DNA of 64,000 nt, taken from contig NZ_JACHJQ010000001.1 in assembly GCF_014203735.1 (NCBI RefSeq), positions 855,269 to 919,268 on the forward strand, written 5' to 3'. Within the stretch, counting starts at the first letter, position 1. Each line of letters opens with the position of its first letter. This DNA is from Actinophytocola algeriensis. Lineage in GTDB: Bacteria > Actinomycetota > Actinomycetes > Mycobacteriales > Pseudonocardiaceae. Shown piece after piece: positions 45,061 through 52,983 of the stretch. The position numbers and the translations under genes were made by a program. The notes beneath the pieces were generated by a model, which worked only from the letters and a program-made list of their open reading frames with translations, had not been told where the DNA came from and did not search any database.

Positions 45061-46038
45061 GTGAAGGCGCCCGCCGTGACACCGCCCGCACTGCAGCTGG
45101 TGCTGGGCGACGAGGAACTGCTGGTCGAACGGGCTGTCCAGGCCGCGGTTGAGTCGTCGCGGCTCGCTGACCCGACGGCCGAGACGACCCGTGTGAAGGT
45201 GACCGATCTGACCGGCCCGGAGCTCGCGGAGCTCGTCAGCCCGTCGCTGTTCGCCGAGCGCCGCGTGATCGTGCTGGAGGGCGCCCAGGAGGCGGGCAAG
45301 GACATCGCCGCGTCGATCACCGCCTACGTGAAGGAGCCCGCGGACAGCGTCCAGCTGGTCGTGCTGCACAACGGCGGTGGCCGCAAGCCGGGCAAGGATC
45401 TGGTCACCGCGATGAAGTCGGCCGGCGCGCAGGTCGTCGACTGCCCGAAGATCACCAAACCGGGTGACCGCGAGTCGTTCGTCCGCAACGAGATCCGCCA
45501 GGCAGGCGGCAAGACGGACATGGAGGCGGTCCGCGAGCTGATCGAGTCCGTCGGTTCCGATCTGCGGGAGCTCGCCGCGGCATCCGCGCAGCTGGTCGCG
45601 GACACCAACGGCCAGGTGACGGTCGAGGCGATCCGCCGCTACCACCGAGGGCGCGCGGACGTGACGGGCTTCGCGGTGGCGGAGAAGGCCGTCACCGGCG
45701 ACGTGACCGGGGCGCTGGAGATGCTGCGCTGGGCGATGCAGCTCGGGGTGCCGCACGTGCTCGTGGCCGACGCGCTGGCGGACGCGGTGCGCACGGTGGC
45801 GAAGGTGTCGGGCGCGGGCCGCGCCGACCCGTTCCGGCTGTCGAGCGAGCTGGGCATGCCCGCGTGGAAGGTCCGGAAGGCGCTGGCCCAGTCGCGCGGC
45901 TGGCACCCGGCGGGCCTGGTGATGGCGATGCAGGTGGTGGCGGACGTCAACGCGGACGTGAAGGGCGTCGCGGTGGACGCGGGCTATGCGCTGGAGCGAG
46001 CGGTGCTGAAGCTGGCGGAGGCACGGCGCCGGGCTTGA
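45061..46038 (+). CDS. holA: DNA polymerase III subunit delta
   Basis: The clamp-loader subunit that opens the beta clamp. The 325-residue product has the family start LVLGDEELLVERAV, the hydrophobic strand FAERRVIVLEGA, LVVLHNGGGRKPGK and the C-terminal helical collar. GTG at 45061 is used. The 290-bp region before it holds the thrC riboswitch on the other strand, and the rpsT gene converges on it through a strong hairpin. Confidence 0.93.
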   Translation: MKAPAVTPPALQLVLGDEELLVERAVQAAVESSRLADPTAETTRVKVTDLTGPELAELVSPSLFAERRVIVLEGAQEAGKDIAASITAYVKEPADSVQLVVLHNGGGRKPGKDLVTAMKSAGAQVVDCPKITKPGDRESFVRNEIRQAGGKTDMEAVRELIESVGSDLRELAAASAQLVADTNGQVTVEAIRRYHRGRADVTGFAVAEKAVTGDVTGALEMLRWAMQLGVPHVLVADALADAVRTVAKVSGAGRADPFRLSSELGMPAWKVRKALAQSRGWHPAGLVMAMQVVADVNADVKGVAVDAGYALERAVLKLAEARRRA

Positions 46039-46125
46039 CCGCACCCGGGAGCGGGCGGCTGACGCCGGCGCTGCCGAGCTCGGACTGGGCTCGTGAGCTG
46101 CGCTGATGCTGTCCTGGAAACGACA

Positions 46126-46157
46126 GAGGGCGCGTCGGCTGGTGCCGACGCGCCCTC
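46126..46157. terminator. terminator between holA and rpsT
   Basis: GAGGGCGCGTCGGC (46126-46139) pairs perfectly with GCCGACGCGCCCTC (46144-46157) around a TGGT tetraloop: 14 bp, almost all G-C. It lies between the convergent ends of holA and rpsT and can serve both. Confidence 0.92.
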
Positions 46158-46170
46158 CGGATGCTCTGGG

Positions 46171-46431
46171 TCAGAGCTGGTTCGCGCGGTTCGCCATGGC
46201 GGACTTCTTGTTCGCCGCCTGGTTGGCGTGGATCACGCCCTTGCTGGCCGCCTTGTCGAGCTTGCGGCTGGCGTCCTGCAGCAGCTCCGTGGCCTTCGCC
46301 TTGTCGCCGGCGTCGGCTGCTTCGCGGAACTTGCGGATCGCGGTCTTCACCGAGGACTTGACGGACTTGTTGCGCAGGCGCGCCTTCTCGTTCGTCTTGA
46401 TCCGCTTGATCTGCGACTTGATGTTGGCCAT
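46171..46431 (-). CDS. rpsT: 30S ribosomal protein S20
   Basis: An 86-residue basic helical protein beginning [20 protein letters not shown] and containing [11 protein letters not shown] and [15 protein letters not shown], the S20 pattern. ATG at 46431 follows a GAGGAGTA. Monocistronic between the AAA operon and the convergent holA. Confidence 0.98.
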   Translation of the reverse strand: MANIKSQIKRIKTNEKARLRNKSVKSSVKTAIRKFREAADAGDKAKATELLQDASRKLDKAASKGVIHANQAANKKSAMANRANQL

Positions 46432-46558
46432 GGGGGACTACTCCTCGATGTCGATCACGGTGGTCGTGGCCGCATTTCGGGTGGCCCCTCCGGAACGGTG
46501 GGTTTCCTCCTGGGCGGAATGCCACACGGGCACGACCCGGTGAGACTACCAGGGGCCC

Positions 46559-47932
46559 TCAGCGGCCTCCCAGGATGCTCCTGGTCAGGGCCTGCCGCTG
46601 GTCCATCAGCTCTGCCAGGGCCTTGTCCAGCGTGGCCTCGGTCATCTGGGCGGCGCCCTCCTCCACCTGCTGGAGGACTGCCCGTCGCACGAGTTCCTTG
46701 ATGAAGCTCGCCGTCACGCCCTGCGTCGCCTCGACCACGTCGTCCGCCTTGGGCAGGTCCAGGGTTGTCTTCCTGGCGTAGAGGCGGAGCAGGCGTTCCC
46801 GGCACTCGGCGTCCGGTTTCGGGACCTCGACCGCCAGGTCTATCCGGCCTGGCCGCTCCGTCAGCGCTTCTTCCATCGTGTCGACGCGGTTCGTGGTCAG
46901 GACGAAGGTCACGTCCGCCTCGGAACCGATGCCGTCCATCTCGTTCAGCAGCTCGAACAGGACCGGGTTGCCGTCCATGGACCTGGAGCGGTCCTGGGCG
47001 ATCAGGTCCACGTCCTCGACCACCACGACTGACGGCGCCAGTCGCCTGGCCAGGGCTGTGGTGGAGCGCAGGAAGCGGATCATCGCGACGCCGCTCAGCA
47101 CGAAGACCGTGCACTCCGGGGTCCTGCTCAGCAGGTACCGCACGGTGTGGGTCTTGCCAGTGCCCGGTGGGCCGTAGAGGAGCAGACCGCGTTTCAGGTG
47201 CTGGCCGTGGGTCTTCAGGGCCTCGGTCTGCTCCTCGCTGCGGACCACGTGGCGCTCTATCGAGGTGAGCACGCCGTCGGGGAGCACCACGTCCTCTGCC
47301 CGCAGTGCCGGTCTCGGCAGGAACGTCAGCAGCTGGTTGTGCCGGTGCTCGTTCCTGCCGAACGACAGGACCTGGCCGCGGAACACGTCGTGCTCCCGCA
47401 TCAGCCGCTCGATTTCCTCGCGAACCGTGGCCGCAGTGGCGCGGTCCGCGGCCAGGAGTTGCAGGTGGCAGCGGTCTTCGCCGCGATCCTCCTGCGCGCC
47501 CTGGACCGCCAGGACCAGCGGTGTGCCGTCCGGTGCCGCTGTGCAGACCAGGCCCAGCTGGACCGCCTCCGTCGAGGCGTCCGGGCCGGTCGCGACCGTC
47601 GTGTAGTCGACCGCGCCCAGCTGGTAGGAGCGGTTGGTCGCCGCCTCGGCCAGCATGTCGATCACCGTGTTGAAGTGTCTGTTGCCCGCGATCCCGAACC
47701 ACACCGCGTCCGGGCTGCGGGCCGCCAGGTAGGCGTCGACCCCGCGCTGCAGGTTCACGTGCTCGAACGCCGGCAGGTGCAGCGCGACGTTCGGGATCTC
47801 GGTCAGCGGGCAACCGAGGTGGTCGGTGATCCGGTTGATCAGCGGCGAGTCGTCAGCACCGTGGAGAGCGTGCTGTGCGGACTCGAACACCGCCTTCACG
47901 GCCTGGGCCAGTTCGCGGGCGTCGGTGACGTT
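46559..47932 (-). CDS. FtsH/Cdc48-like AAA ATPase without protease domain
   Basis: The start codon is the GTG at 47935-47933, giving 458 residues; the stop is at 46561-46559. Residues 1-230 form an unrecognised alpha/beta N-domain. The AAA module follows: Walker A GPPGTGKT (about 254-261), Walker [11 protein letters not shown] (about 305), sensor and second region of homology [21 protein letters not shown] with the arginine fingers, and the helical lid. There is no zinc protease domain and no membrane segment. GTG overlaps the stop of the upstream RHH gene, so it is the third gene of the SPFH-RHH-AAA operon. Likely a protein-remodelling ATPase acting on or with the SPFH scaffold; this role is inferred. 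Confidence 0.88.
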   Translation of the reverse strand, partial: NVTDARELAQAVKAVFESAQHALHGADDSPLINRITDHLGCPLTEIPNVALHLPAFEHVNLQRGVDAYLAARSPDAVWFGIAGNRHFNTVIDMLAEAATNRSYQLGAVDYTTVATGPDASTEAVQLGLVCTAAPDGTPLVLAVQGAQEDRGEDRCHLQLLAADRATAATVREEIERLMREHDVFRGQVLSFGRNEHRHNQLLTFLPRPALRAEDVVLPDGVLTSIERHVVRSEEQTEALKTHGQHLKRGLLLYGPPGTGKTHTVRYLLSRTPECTVFVLSGVAMIRFLRSTTALARRLAPSVVVVEDVDLIAQDRSRSMDGNPVLFELLNEMDGIGSEADVTFVLTTNRVDTMEEALTERPGRIDLAVEVPKPDAECRERLLRLYARKTTLDLPKADDVVEATQGVTASFIKELVRRAVLQQVEEGAAQMTEATLDKALAELMDQRQALTRSILGGR

Positions 47933-48195
47933 CACATCTCCACAGTGCCCTGGTCGGCGCCCTCCGCGCCTCCGGGATCTCCACCATTTTCCCCCGAGGG
48001 ATCTTCCTTGGGAGGCCGCCCCCGCCGGGGGAGCTTCCCCACGTTGTCCGGCAGCCGTCCCGCCTGCGACAGCGCCCGGCGGAGCAGGAACTCGATCTGC
48101 GCGTTGGTGCTGCGCAGCTCGTCACCTGCCCAGCGCGCCACCGCGTCGTGGACCACCGGATCCAGACGGAGGAGGACTTTCTTGCGCTCCGGCAC
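47932..48195 (-). CDS. ribbon-helix-helix DNA-binding protein with AT-hook-like tail
   Basis: An 87-residue protein. Residues 1-45 form the Arc/MetJ-type fold: strand KKVLLRLDP, helix [13 protein letters not shown], turn RSTN, helix [11 protein letters not shown]. The tail is rich in Arg, Pro, Gly and acidic residues and contains RRGRPPK, an AT-hook core. GTG at 48195 starts four bases after the SPFH stop, and the TGA at 47934-47932 overlaps the AAA start. It is probably the autoregulator of the operon; the perfect palindrome at 49170-49185 is the obvious candidate site. No toxin gene accompanies it. Confidence 0.85.
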   Translation of the reverse strand: MPERKKVLLRLDPVVHDAVARWAGDELRSTNAQIEFLLRRALSQAGRLPDNVGKLPRRGRPPKEDPSGENGGDPGGAEGADQGTVEM

Positions 48196-48199
48196 GGAA

Positions 48200-49141
48200 T
48201 CAGTGGTACAGCGAGCCGGTGTTGACCACGGGCTGGGTCTCGCGGTCCGAGCACAGCACCACGAGCAGGTTGCTGACCATCGTCGCCTTGCGCTCCTCAT
48301 CCAGGTCGACCACCTCCTGCTCGGCGAGCTCCCGCAGCGCGAGCTGCACCATGCCGACCGCGCCCTCGACGATGCGCTGCCGTGCCGCGACCACCGCGCC
48401 CGCCTGCTGGCGGCGCAGCATCGCGCCCGCGATCTCCGACGCGTACGCCAGGTGCGTGATGCGCGACTCGATCACCTCGACGCCGGCGGCCTCCACCCGC
48501 GCCGCGATCTCCGCCGACAGCTTCTCGGTGATCTCCGAGGCGTTCTCCCGCAGCGACAGCTGCTCGACACCGTGCGCGTCGTACGGGTAGCTCGTCGCGA
48601 TGTGCCGGACCGCGGTTTCGGTCTGGATGTTCACGAACTCGTCGTAGTCGTCGACCTCGAACACCGCGCGGGCCGTGTCGGTGATCCGCCAGACCACCAC
48701 GGCGGCGATCTCGATCGGGTTGCCGTCGGCGTCGTTGACCTTGGTCACCGCGGTCTCGTGGTTGCGGATCCTGGTCGAGATGCGCCGCCGGTAGGTGAAC
48801 GGGTTGACGAACCGCAGCCCGTCCATCCGCACCGTGCCGACGTAGCGGCCGAGGAACTGCAGCACGCGGGCCTCGCCGGGCGCCACCATGATCAGGCCGA
48901 CGTTGAGGATCAAGCCGCCTGCCAGCAGCACGCCCGCCAGCACCATCAGCACGACGCCCGACGTGCGGGGATCGTCGCCGCCCAGTCTCAGGAGACCGAC
49001 GAGCAGCAGGACGATGCCGCCGAGGTAGGCCAGCACCACGAGGCCGAGCACCGGCAGCCCCGAGCTGCCGAAGGCCACGCGCTCACGTACGTGCGGCGCC
49101 GGCATCTTCGGTGTGTCGACGGCGAGTTCGGTCGCGTTCAT
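48200..49141 (-). CDS. SPFH/Band 7 (prohibitin-like) membrane protein
   Basis: A 313-residue protein with two membrane segments (about residues 30-52 and 62-86), then an SPFH domain ([18 protein letters not shown], the [20 protein letters not shown] block and [19 protein letters not shown]) and a C-terminal coiled-coil region ([14 protein letters not shown]... [14 protein letters not shown]). SPFH proteins form large membrane rings or microdomains and, in HflK/C, enclose the AAA protease FtsH. ATG at 49141 follows GAGGGGAACGTC. First gene of the operon with an RHH protein and an AAA ATPase. Confidence 0.93.
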   Translation of the reverse strand: MNATELAVDTPKMPAPHVRERVAFGSSGLPVLGLVVLAYLGGIVLLLVGLLRLGGDDPRTSGVVLMVLAGVLLAGGLILNVGLIMVAPGEARVLQFLGRYVGTVRMDGLRFVNPFTYRRRISTRIRNHETAVTKVNDADGNPIEIAAVVVWRITDTARAVFEVDDYDEFVNIQTETAVRHIATSYPYDAHGVEQLSLRENASEITEKLSAEIAARVEAAGVEVIESRITHLAYASEIAGAMLRRQQAGAVVAARQRIVEGAVGMVQLALRELAEQEVVDLDEERKATMVSNLLVVLCSDRETQPVVNTGSLYH

Positions 49142-49169
49142 GACGTTCCCCTCAGAGGTTTCATCTAGC

Positions 49170-49185
49170 AAAGTGATATCACTTT
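49170..49185. promoter_or_regulatory. perfect 16-bp palindromic operator between two divergent units
   Basis: AAAGTGATATCACTTT is perfectly self-complementary. It lies 28 bases before the SPFH ATG and 17 bases before the ABC ATG. TAACGT at 49185-49190 resembles a -10 element for the ABC gene and would place that transcript's start very near its ATG, so a bound protein could block both promoters at once. Confidence 0.7.
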
Positions 49186-49202
49186 AACGTAGTGTCAAGT
49201 CC

Positions 49203-49958
49203 ATGAGCGAGGCACTGCGCCTGACCCGGCTGTACAAGACGTTCGGCACGACCATCGCGGTCGACCACATCGACCTCGCCGTACCCGCAGGCTCGTTCTT
49301 CGGCCTGGTCGGACCCAACGGCGCGGGCAAGACGACGTCCCTGTCGATGGCCGTCGGGCTGCTGCGTCCCGACGCGGGCACGGCGACGGTCTTCGACATC
49401 GACGTGTGGGCGGACCCGTTGCGCGCCAAGACGTTGATCGGCGTGCTGCCCGACGGCATGTCGATGCCGGAACGCCTCACCGGCCGCGAACTGCTCACCT
49501 ACATGGGCCTGCTGCGCGGGCTGCCCGCCGGCACGGTCGCCGAGCGGGCCGACGAACTGCTCGCGGTGCTGGAGCTGGCCGATGCGCAGCACCGGCTCGT
49601 CATCGACTACTCCGCCGGCATGCGCAAGAAGATCGGCCTCGCCGTGGCACTGCTGCACGCGCCGCGGCTGCTGGTGCTCGACGAGCCGTTCGAGGCCGTC
49701 GATCCGGTGTCGGCGTCCACGATCCGCACGATCCTGCAGCGGTTCGTGGCCTCCGGCGGCGCGGTCGTGTTGTCCAGCCACGTGATGGCGCTGGTCGAGC
49801 AGCTGTGCAGCCACGTCGCGGTGATCACGCGAGGCCGCGTCGTCGCGGCAGGGCCGGTCGACCTGGTGCGTGGCGCGACGAGCCTCGAGGAGGCGTTCGT
49901 GCACATCGTGGGCGGGCGGACCGGCGGCGGGGAAGGACTGTCGTGGTTGGCGTCCTGA
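49203..49958 (+). CDS. ABC transporter ATP-binding protein
   Basis: A 251-residue ATPase. Walker A GPNGAGKTT, Walker B LLVLDEPFEAVD, switch His in SSHVMALVEQ. The signature motif is unusual: YSAGMRKKI in place of LSGGQ. ATG at 49203 has no ribosome-binding site, consistent with a leaderless transcript from the promoter overlapping the palindrome. The partner permease gene starts at 49943, inside this gene. Substrate unknown; the ATPase type is that of exporters. Confidence 0.88.
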   Translation: MSEALRLTRLYKTFGTTIAVDHIDLAVPAGSFFGLVGPNGAGKTTSLSMAVGLLRPDAGTATVFDIDVWADPLRAKTLIGVLPDGMSMPERLTGRELLTYMGLLRGLPAGTVAERADELLAVLELADAQHRLVIDYSAGMRKKIGLAVALLHAPRLLVLDEPFEAVDPVSASTIRTILQRFVASGGAVVLSSHVMALVEQLCSHVAVITRGRVVAAGPVDLVRGATSLEEAFVHIVGGRTGGGEGLSWLAS

Positions 49959-51478
49959 TCCGGATGCGGTGGCGGGTGCTGCGGCACTCGCTGCACGGCA
50001 AGCAGGCCGTGCTGACGGTGCTCGGGTTCGTGGCCGGGCTGGTCGCGGCGACCGTGACGCTCCTGGTGGCCGCGGCACCGTTCGACGACGCCCGCGTGGC
50101 AGCGGACGTGCTCGCCGCCGTCTATCTCGTGTGGACGGTCGGCTGGCTGTTCGCGCCGGTGCTGTCCGGTGGCGGCGACGAGACGTTGCGGCCGGAGCAC
50201 TTCGCCTTGCTGCCGCTGACCCCCCGGCAGCTGGCGGCGGGACTGCTGGGCGCCGCGTTCGTGGGGGTGCCCGCGATGGTGACCGCGGTGGCGTTCTGCG
50301 GGTTGCTGGTGCACGCGTCCGGGGCGCGGGTGCTGGTCGCGGTGGTCGCGGCACCGCTGCAGCTGGTGTTCGTGATCCTGCTGTCGCGCGTGATGATGGC
50401 GGCGCTTGGCGCGGTGCTGCGGTCCCGTCGCGGCCGTGACCTGGGGATCCTGCTGACCGCGGCGGTCGGCATGTCCGGGTTCGGAGTGCAGGCGCTGGTG
50501 CGATCGCTCGGGCCGGGGCTCGTCGAGGGCGAGTCGCCGGTGCTGTCGGCGGTGCTGCGGTGGTCGCCGTCCGGGTGGGGCACGGTCGCGGTGACGTCGT
50601 CGTGGCCGGTGGCGCTCGCGTGCGTGGCGGGGCTGCTCGTGGTGAACGCGGCGCTGCTCGCGGTGTGGGGCGTGCTGCTGGTGCGGCGGACGACGCGGGT
50701 CGCGGCCACGGCGAGCGCGGTGCGGCAGCGGAGGTTCGGCGGCGTGCTGCCCGCGACGCCGGTGGGCGCGGTGGTCGGCAAGGAGCTGCGGACGTGGGCG
50801 CGGGACGCCCGGCGGCGGGTGGCCATGCTGTCGACCGTCCTCGTCGGCGTGGTGATCTCGGTGGGACCGCTGCTGTCCGGGGATGGCGGTCCGGCGCCGT
50901 TCGGCGGGCTCGCGCTGGTGGCGTTCGGGTGTCTGATGGCCGGGAACCTGTACGGGATGGACGGCAGCGCGCTGTGGCACACGGTGGTCGCGCCGGGGGT
51001 GTCGCGGGCGGACGTGCGCGGGCGGCAGATCGCGTGGCTGCTGGTGATCGGGCCGGTGGCGCTGGCGCTCGCGGTGGTGCTGCCCGCGGTGTCGGATCCC
51101 GGGACGTACCCGTGGGTGCTGGGGTTGGCGCCCGCGTTGCTGGGTGGGGGCGCGGGGCTGGTCGTGCTGCTGTCGGTCTACGCGGGGTATCCGATGCCGG
51201 ATCAGCGGGCGAGCCCGTTCGCGTCCGGTGGGAGTTCCGGGCTGTTGCGGACGTTGCTGCAGCTGGGGATCGGCCTGTTGCTGGCGGTGGTGTCGTTGCC
51301 GGTGGTGGCGGTCGTCCTCGTGGGGGAGGTCGCCGGGATGCCCGTGGTGTCGTGGCTCGGGGTACCGGTCGGGATCGGGCTGGGCGTGCTGACGTTCTGG
51401 TGGTGGGGCGCGCTCGCGGCCCGGCGGCTCGCGGACCGTGGGCCGGAGTTGCTCGGACAGGTGTCGAAGAGGGTCTGA
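49943..51478 (+). CDS. ABC transporter permease (large, export type)
   Basis: A 511-residue membrane protein with about twelve hydrophobic segments in two halves, joined by a cytoplasmic linker near residue 265. The first half carries LRPEHFALLPLTPRQLAAGL, typical of large ABC exporter permeases in actinobacteria. GTG at 49943 follows GGAAGGA by five bases and overlaps the ATPase gene by 16 bases, so the pair is coupled. Substrate unknown. Confidence 0.85.
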   Translation: MVGVLIRMRWRVLRHSLHGKQAVLTVLGFVAGLVAATVTLLVAAAPFDDARVAADVLAAVYLVWTVGWLFAPVLSGGGDETLRPEHFALLPLTPRQLAAGLLGAAFVGVPAMVTAVAFCGLLVHASGARVLVAVVAAPLQLVFVILLSRVMMAALGAVLRSRRGRDLGILLTAAVGMSGFGVQALVRSLGPGLVEGESPVLSAVLRWSPSGWGTVAVTSSWPVALACVAGLLVVNAALLAVWGVLLVRRTTRVAATASAVRQRRFGGVLPATPVGAVVGKELRTWARDARRRVAMLSTVLVGVVISVGPLLSGDGGPAPFGGLALVAFGCLMAGNLYGMDGSALWHTVVAPGVSRADVRGRQIAWLLVIGPVALALAVVLPAVSDPGTYPWVLGLAPALLGGGAGLVVLLSVYAGYPMPDQRASPFASGGSSGLLRTLLQLGIGLLLAVVSLPVVAVVLVGEVAGMPVVSWLGVPVGIGLGVLTFWWWGALAARRLADRGPELLGQVSKRV

Positions 51479-51490
51479 CAGGGTGGTGAG

Positions 51491-52327
51491 GTGCACCCGG
51501 TCGCGGTTCTGCTTGTGCTCAGCGCTGCTTTCGCGCATGCCGGGTGGAACATCTTCGCCAAGCGGGTGCCCGACGGGGGTGCGCTCTTCGTCTGGCTCGC
51601 TGCCGTGTGGGGTGTGGTCTTCCAGTTGCCGCTCGCCATCGTGATGGTGGCGCGGGACGGTATGGCCGCGTCCTGGTGGCTCGCCTTCGGTGTCAGTGGG
51701 GTCATCCACCTCGGTTACTTCGTCCTGTTGCAGCGGGGTTACCGGGTCGGGGATCTGTCCGTCGTGTACCCGCTCGCCCGCGGCACCGGTCCGCTGCTGA
51801 CCGTGGTGGCGGCGGTGTGGTTCCTCGGGGAGCGGCCCGGTGCCGTCGCGCTCGTCGGTGCCGTCGGGGTGGTGGCCGGAGTCTTCGTCATCGGTGGGCT
51901 CGGGACCGGGGCCGGGATGGGTTATGGGCTCGCCACCGGCGCGCTGATCGCCTCCTACACGCTCTGGGACGCCCACGCCGTCACCGCGCTCGCGGTGCCA
52001 CCGGTGATCCTCATGTGTGGTTCGGCGCTCGTGGAGTCGGTGCTGCTCGCGCCCTACGCCCTCGCCCGCCGGGAGGCCGTCGGGCGGATCTGGCGGGACC
52101 ACAAGGCCGCCGTGCTCGCTGTCGCCGTGCTCTCCCCGCTCGCCTACGTCCTGGTGCTGTTCGCCATGCGGCTCGCACCCGTCAGCCTGGTGGCACCGGC
52201 GCGTGAGCTGTCCATCGTGGTCGGAAGTCTCGGGGCCTGGTTGTTGCTCGGTGAGCCGAACCCGCTGCGGCGGCTCACCGGGGCGGTGATCGTGCTCGCG
52301 GGAGTGGCGGCGATCGCGGTCAGCTGA
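51491..52327 (+). CDS. EamA/DMT-family transporter
   Basis: A 278-residue protein with ten membrane segments in two EamA repeats; the repeat hallmark is visible in VYPLARGTGPLLTVVAAVWFLGERP (first) and APARELSIVVGSLGAWLLLGEP (second). GTG at 51491 lies 12 bases after the ABC permease stop, so it may be co-transcribed with the exporter. Drug/metabolite transporters of this group export amino acids or small metabolites. Confidence 0.9.
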   Translation: MHPVAVLLVLSAAFAHAGWNIFAKRVPDGGALFVWLAAVWGVVFQLPLAIVMVARDGMAASWWLAFGVSGVIHLGYFVLLQRGYRVGDLSVVYPLARGTGPLLTVVAAVWFLGERPGAVALVGAVGVVAGVFVIGGLGTGAGMGYGLATGALIASYTLWDAHAVTALAVPPVILMCGSALVESVLLAPYALARREAVGRIWRDHKAAVLAVAVLSPLAYVLVLFAMRLAPVSLVAPARELSIVVGSLGAWLLLGEPNPLRRLTGAVIVLAGVAAIAVS

Positions 52328-52434
52328 GTACTCCCGGCGGAGTAGACGGCCGGTGGGTTCTACCGCTCTGCGCGTAGTGCGGATCGGCCCGTGGGACCGA
52401 CGCTTTTCCGAGCCGTGCCACCGACCATGGAGGC

Positions 52435-52974
52435 ATGACTGAGAGCGAGAACCGGCGGTATCTGTTGCGGGCGGGAGCGGCGATCGCGGTCGTCGGGGCG
52501 GTGAGCATCGGCGCGATCGGCATCGCGGCCGCGTCGAGCGGCGAGACGACCGCGGCGGCACAGCCGACCTCCGCACCGGCACCGGACGACGACGAGCACT
52601 GGCGCGGTCCGTGGGGTGGTCCGTGGCGCGGCGGCTTCGGCGGTGGTTCCGGTGGCTTCGGCGATGTCCTCGGTGCCGATGTCGACGGCATCCTGCACGG
52701 CGAGGTCGTGCTGTCGAAGGAAGGCGGCGGCACGCAGACCGTGCTGGTGCAGAAGGGTGCGGTGACCGCGGTCAGCGCGACCGAGGTGACCGTGAAGAGC
52801 ACGGACGGGTTCACGACCGCGTACTCGGTGAACGACGACACGAAGGTCAGGGCGGACGAGGACAGGATCGGGTCGGTGGCGAAGGACGAGGAGGTGCTCG
52901 TCGTGGCGCCGAAGTCGGGTGACAAGCACACGGCGACCGTGCTCATCGACCTCACGGACGTGGGCTGGAAGTAG
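52435..52974 (+). CDS. secreted or anchored protein with DUF5666-like domain
   Basis: A 179-residue protein. Residues 1-35 hold a positively charged start and a hydrophobic segment (LLRAGAAIAVVGAVSIGAIGIAAAS) that serves as signal or anchor. A Pro/Asp/Trp/Gly-rich linker with WRGPWGGPWRGGFGGGSGG leads to a beta-rich domain (GEVVLSKEGGGTQTVLVQKGAVTAVSATEVTVKS is the region, about 85-130) that resembles DUF5666. ATG at 52435. Function unknown; its end is nine bases from the converging TAXI gene. Confidence 0.8.
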   Translation: MTESENRRYLLRAGAAIAVVGAVSIGAIGIAAASSGETTAAAQPTSAPAPDDDEHWRGPWGGPWRGGFGGGSGGFGDVLGADVDGILHGEVVLSKEGGGTQTVLVQKGAVTAVSATEVTVKSTDGFTTAYSVNDDTKVRADEDRIGSVAKDEEVLVVAPKSGDKHTATVLIDLTDVGWK

Positions 52975-52983
52975 TACCCCGCG

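Noticed and set aside
47932-48195. RHH protein as antitoxin of a toxin-antitoxin pair
   Set aside because: No small toxin-like gene is adjacent; its partners are an SPFH protein and a 458-residue ATPase.
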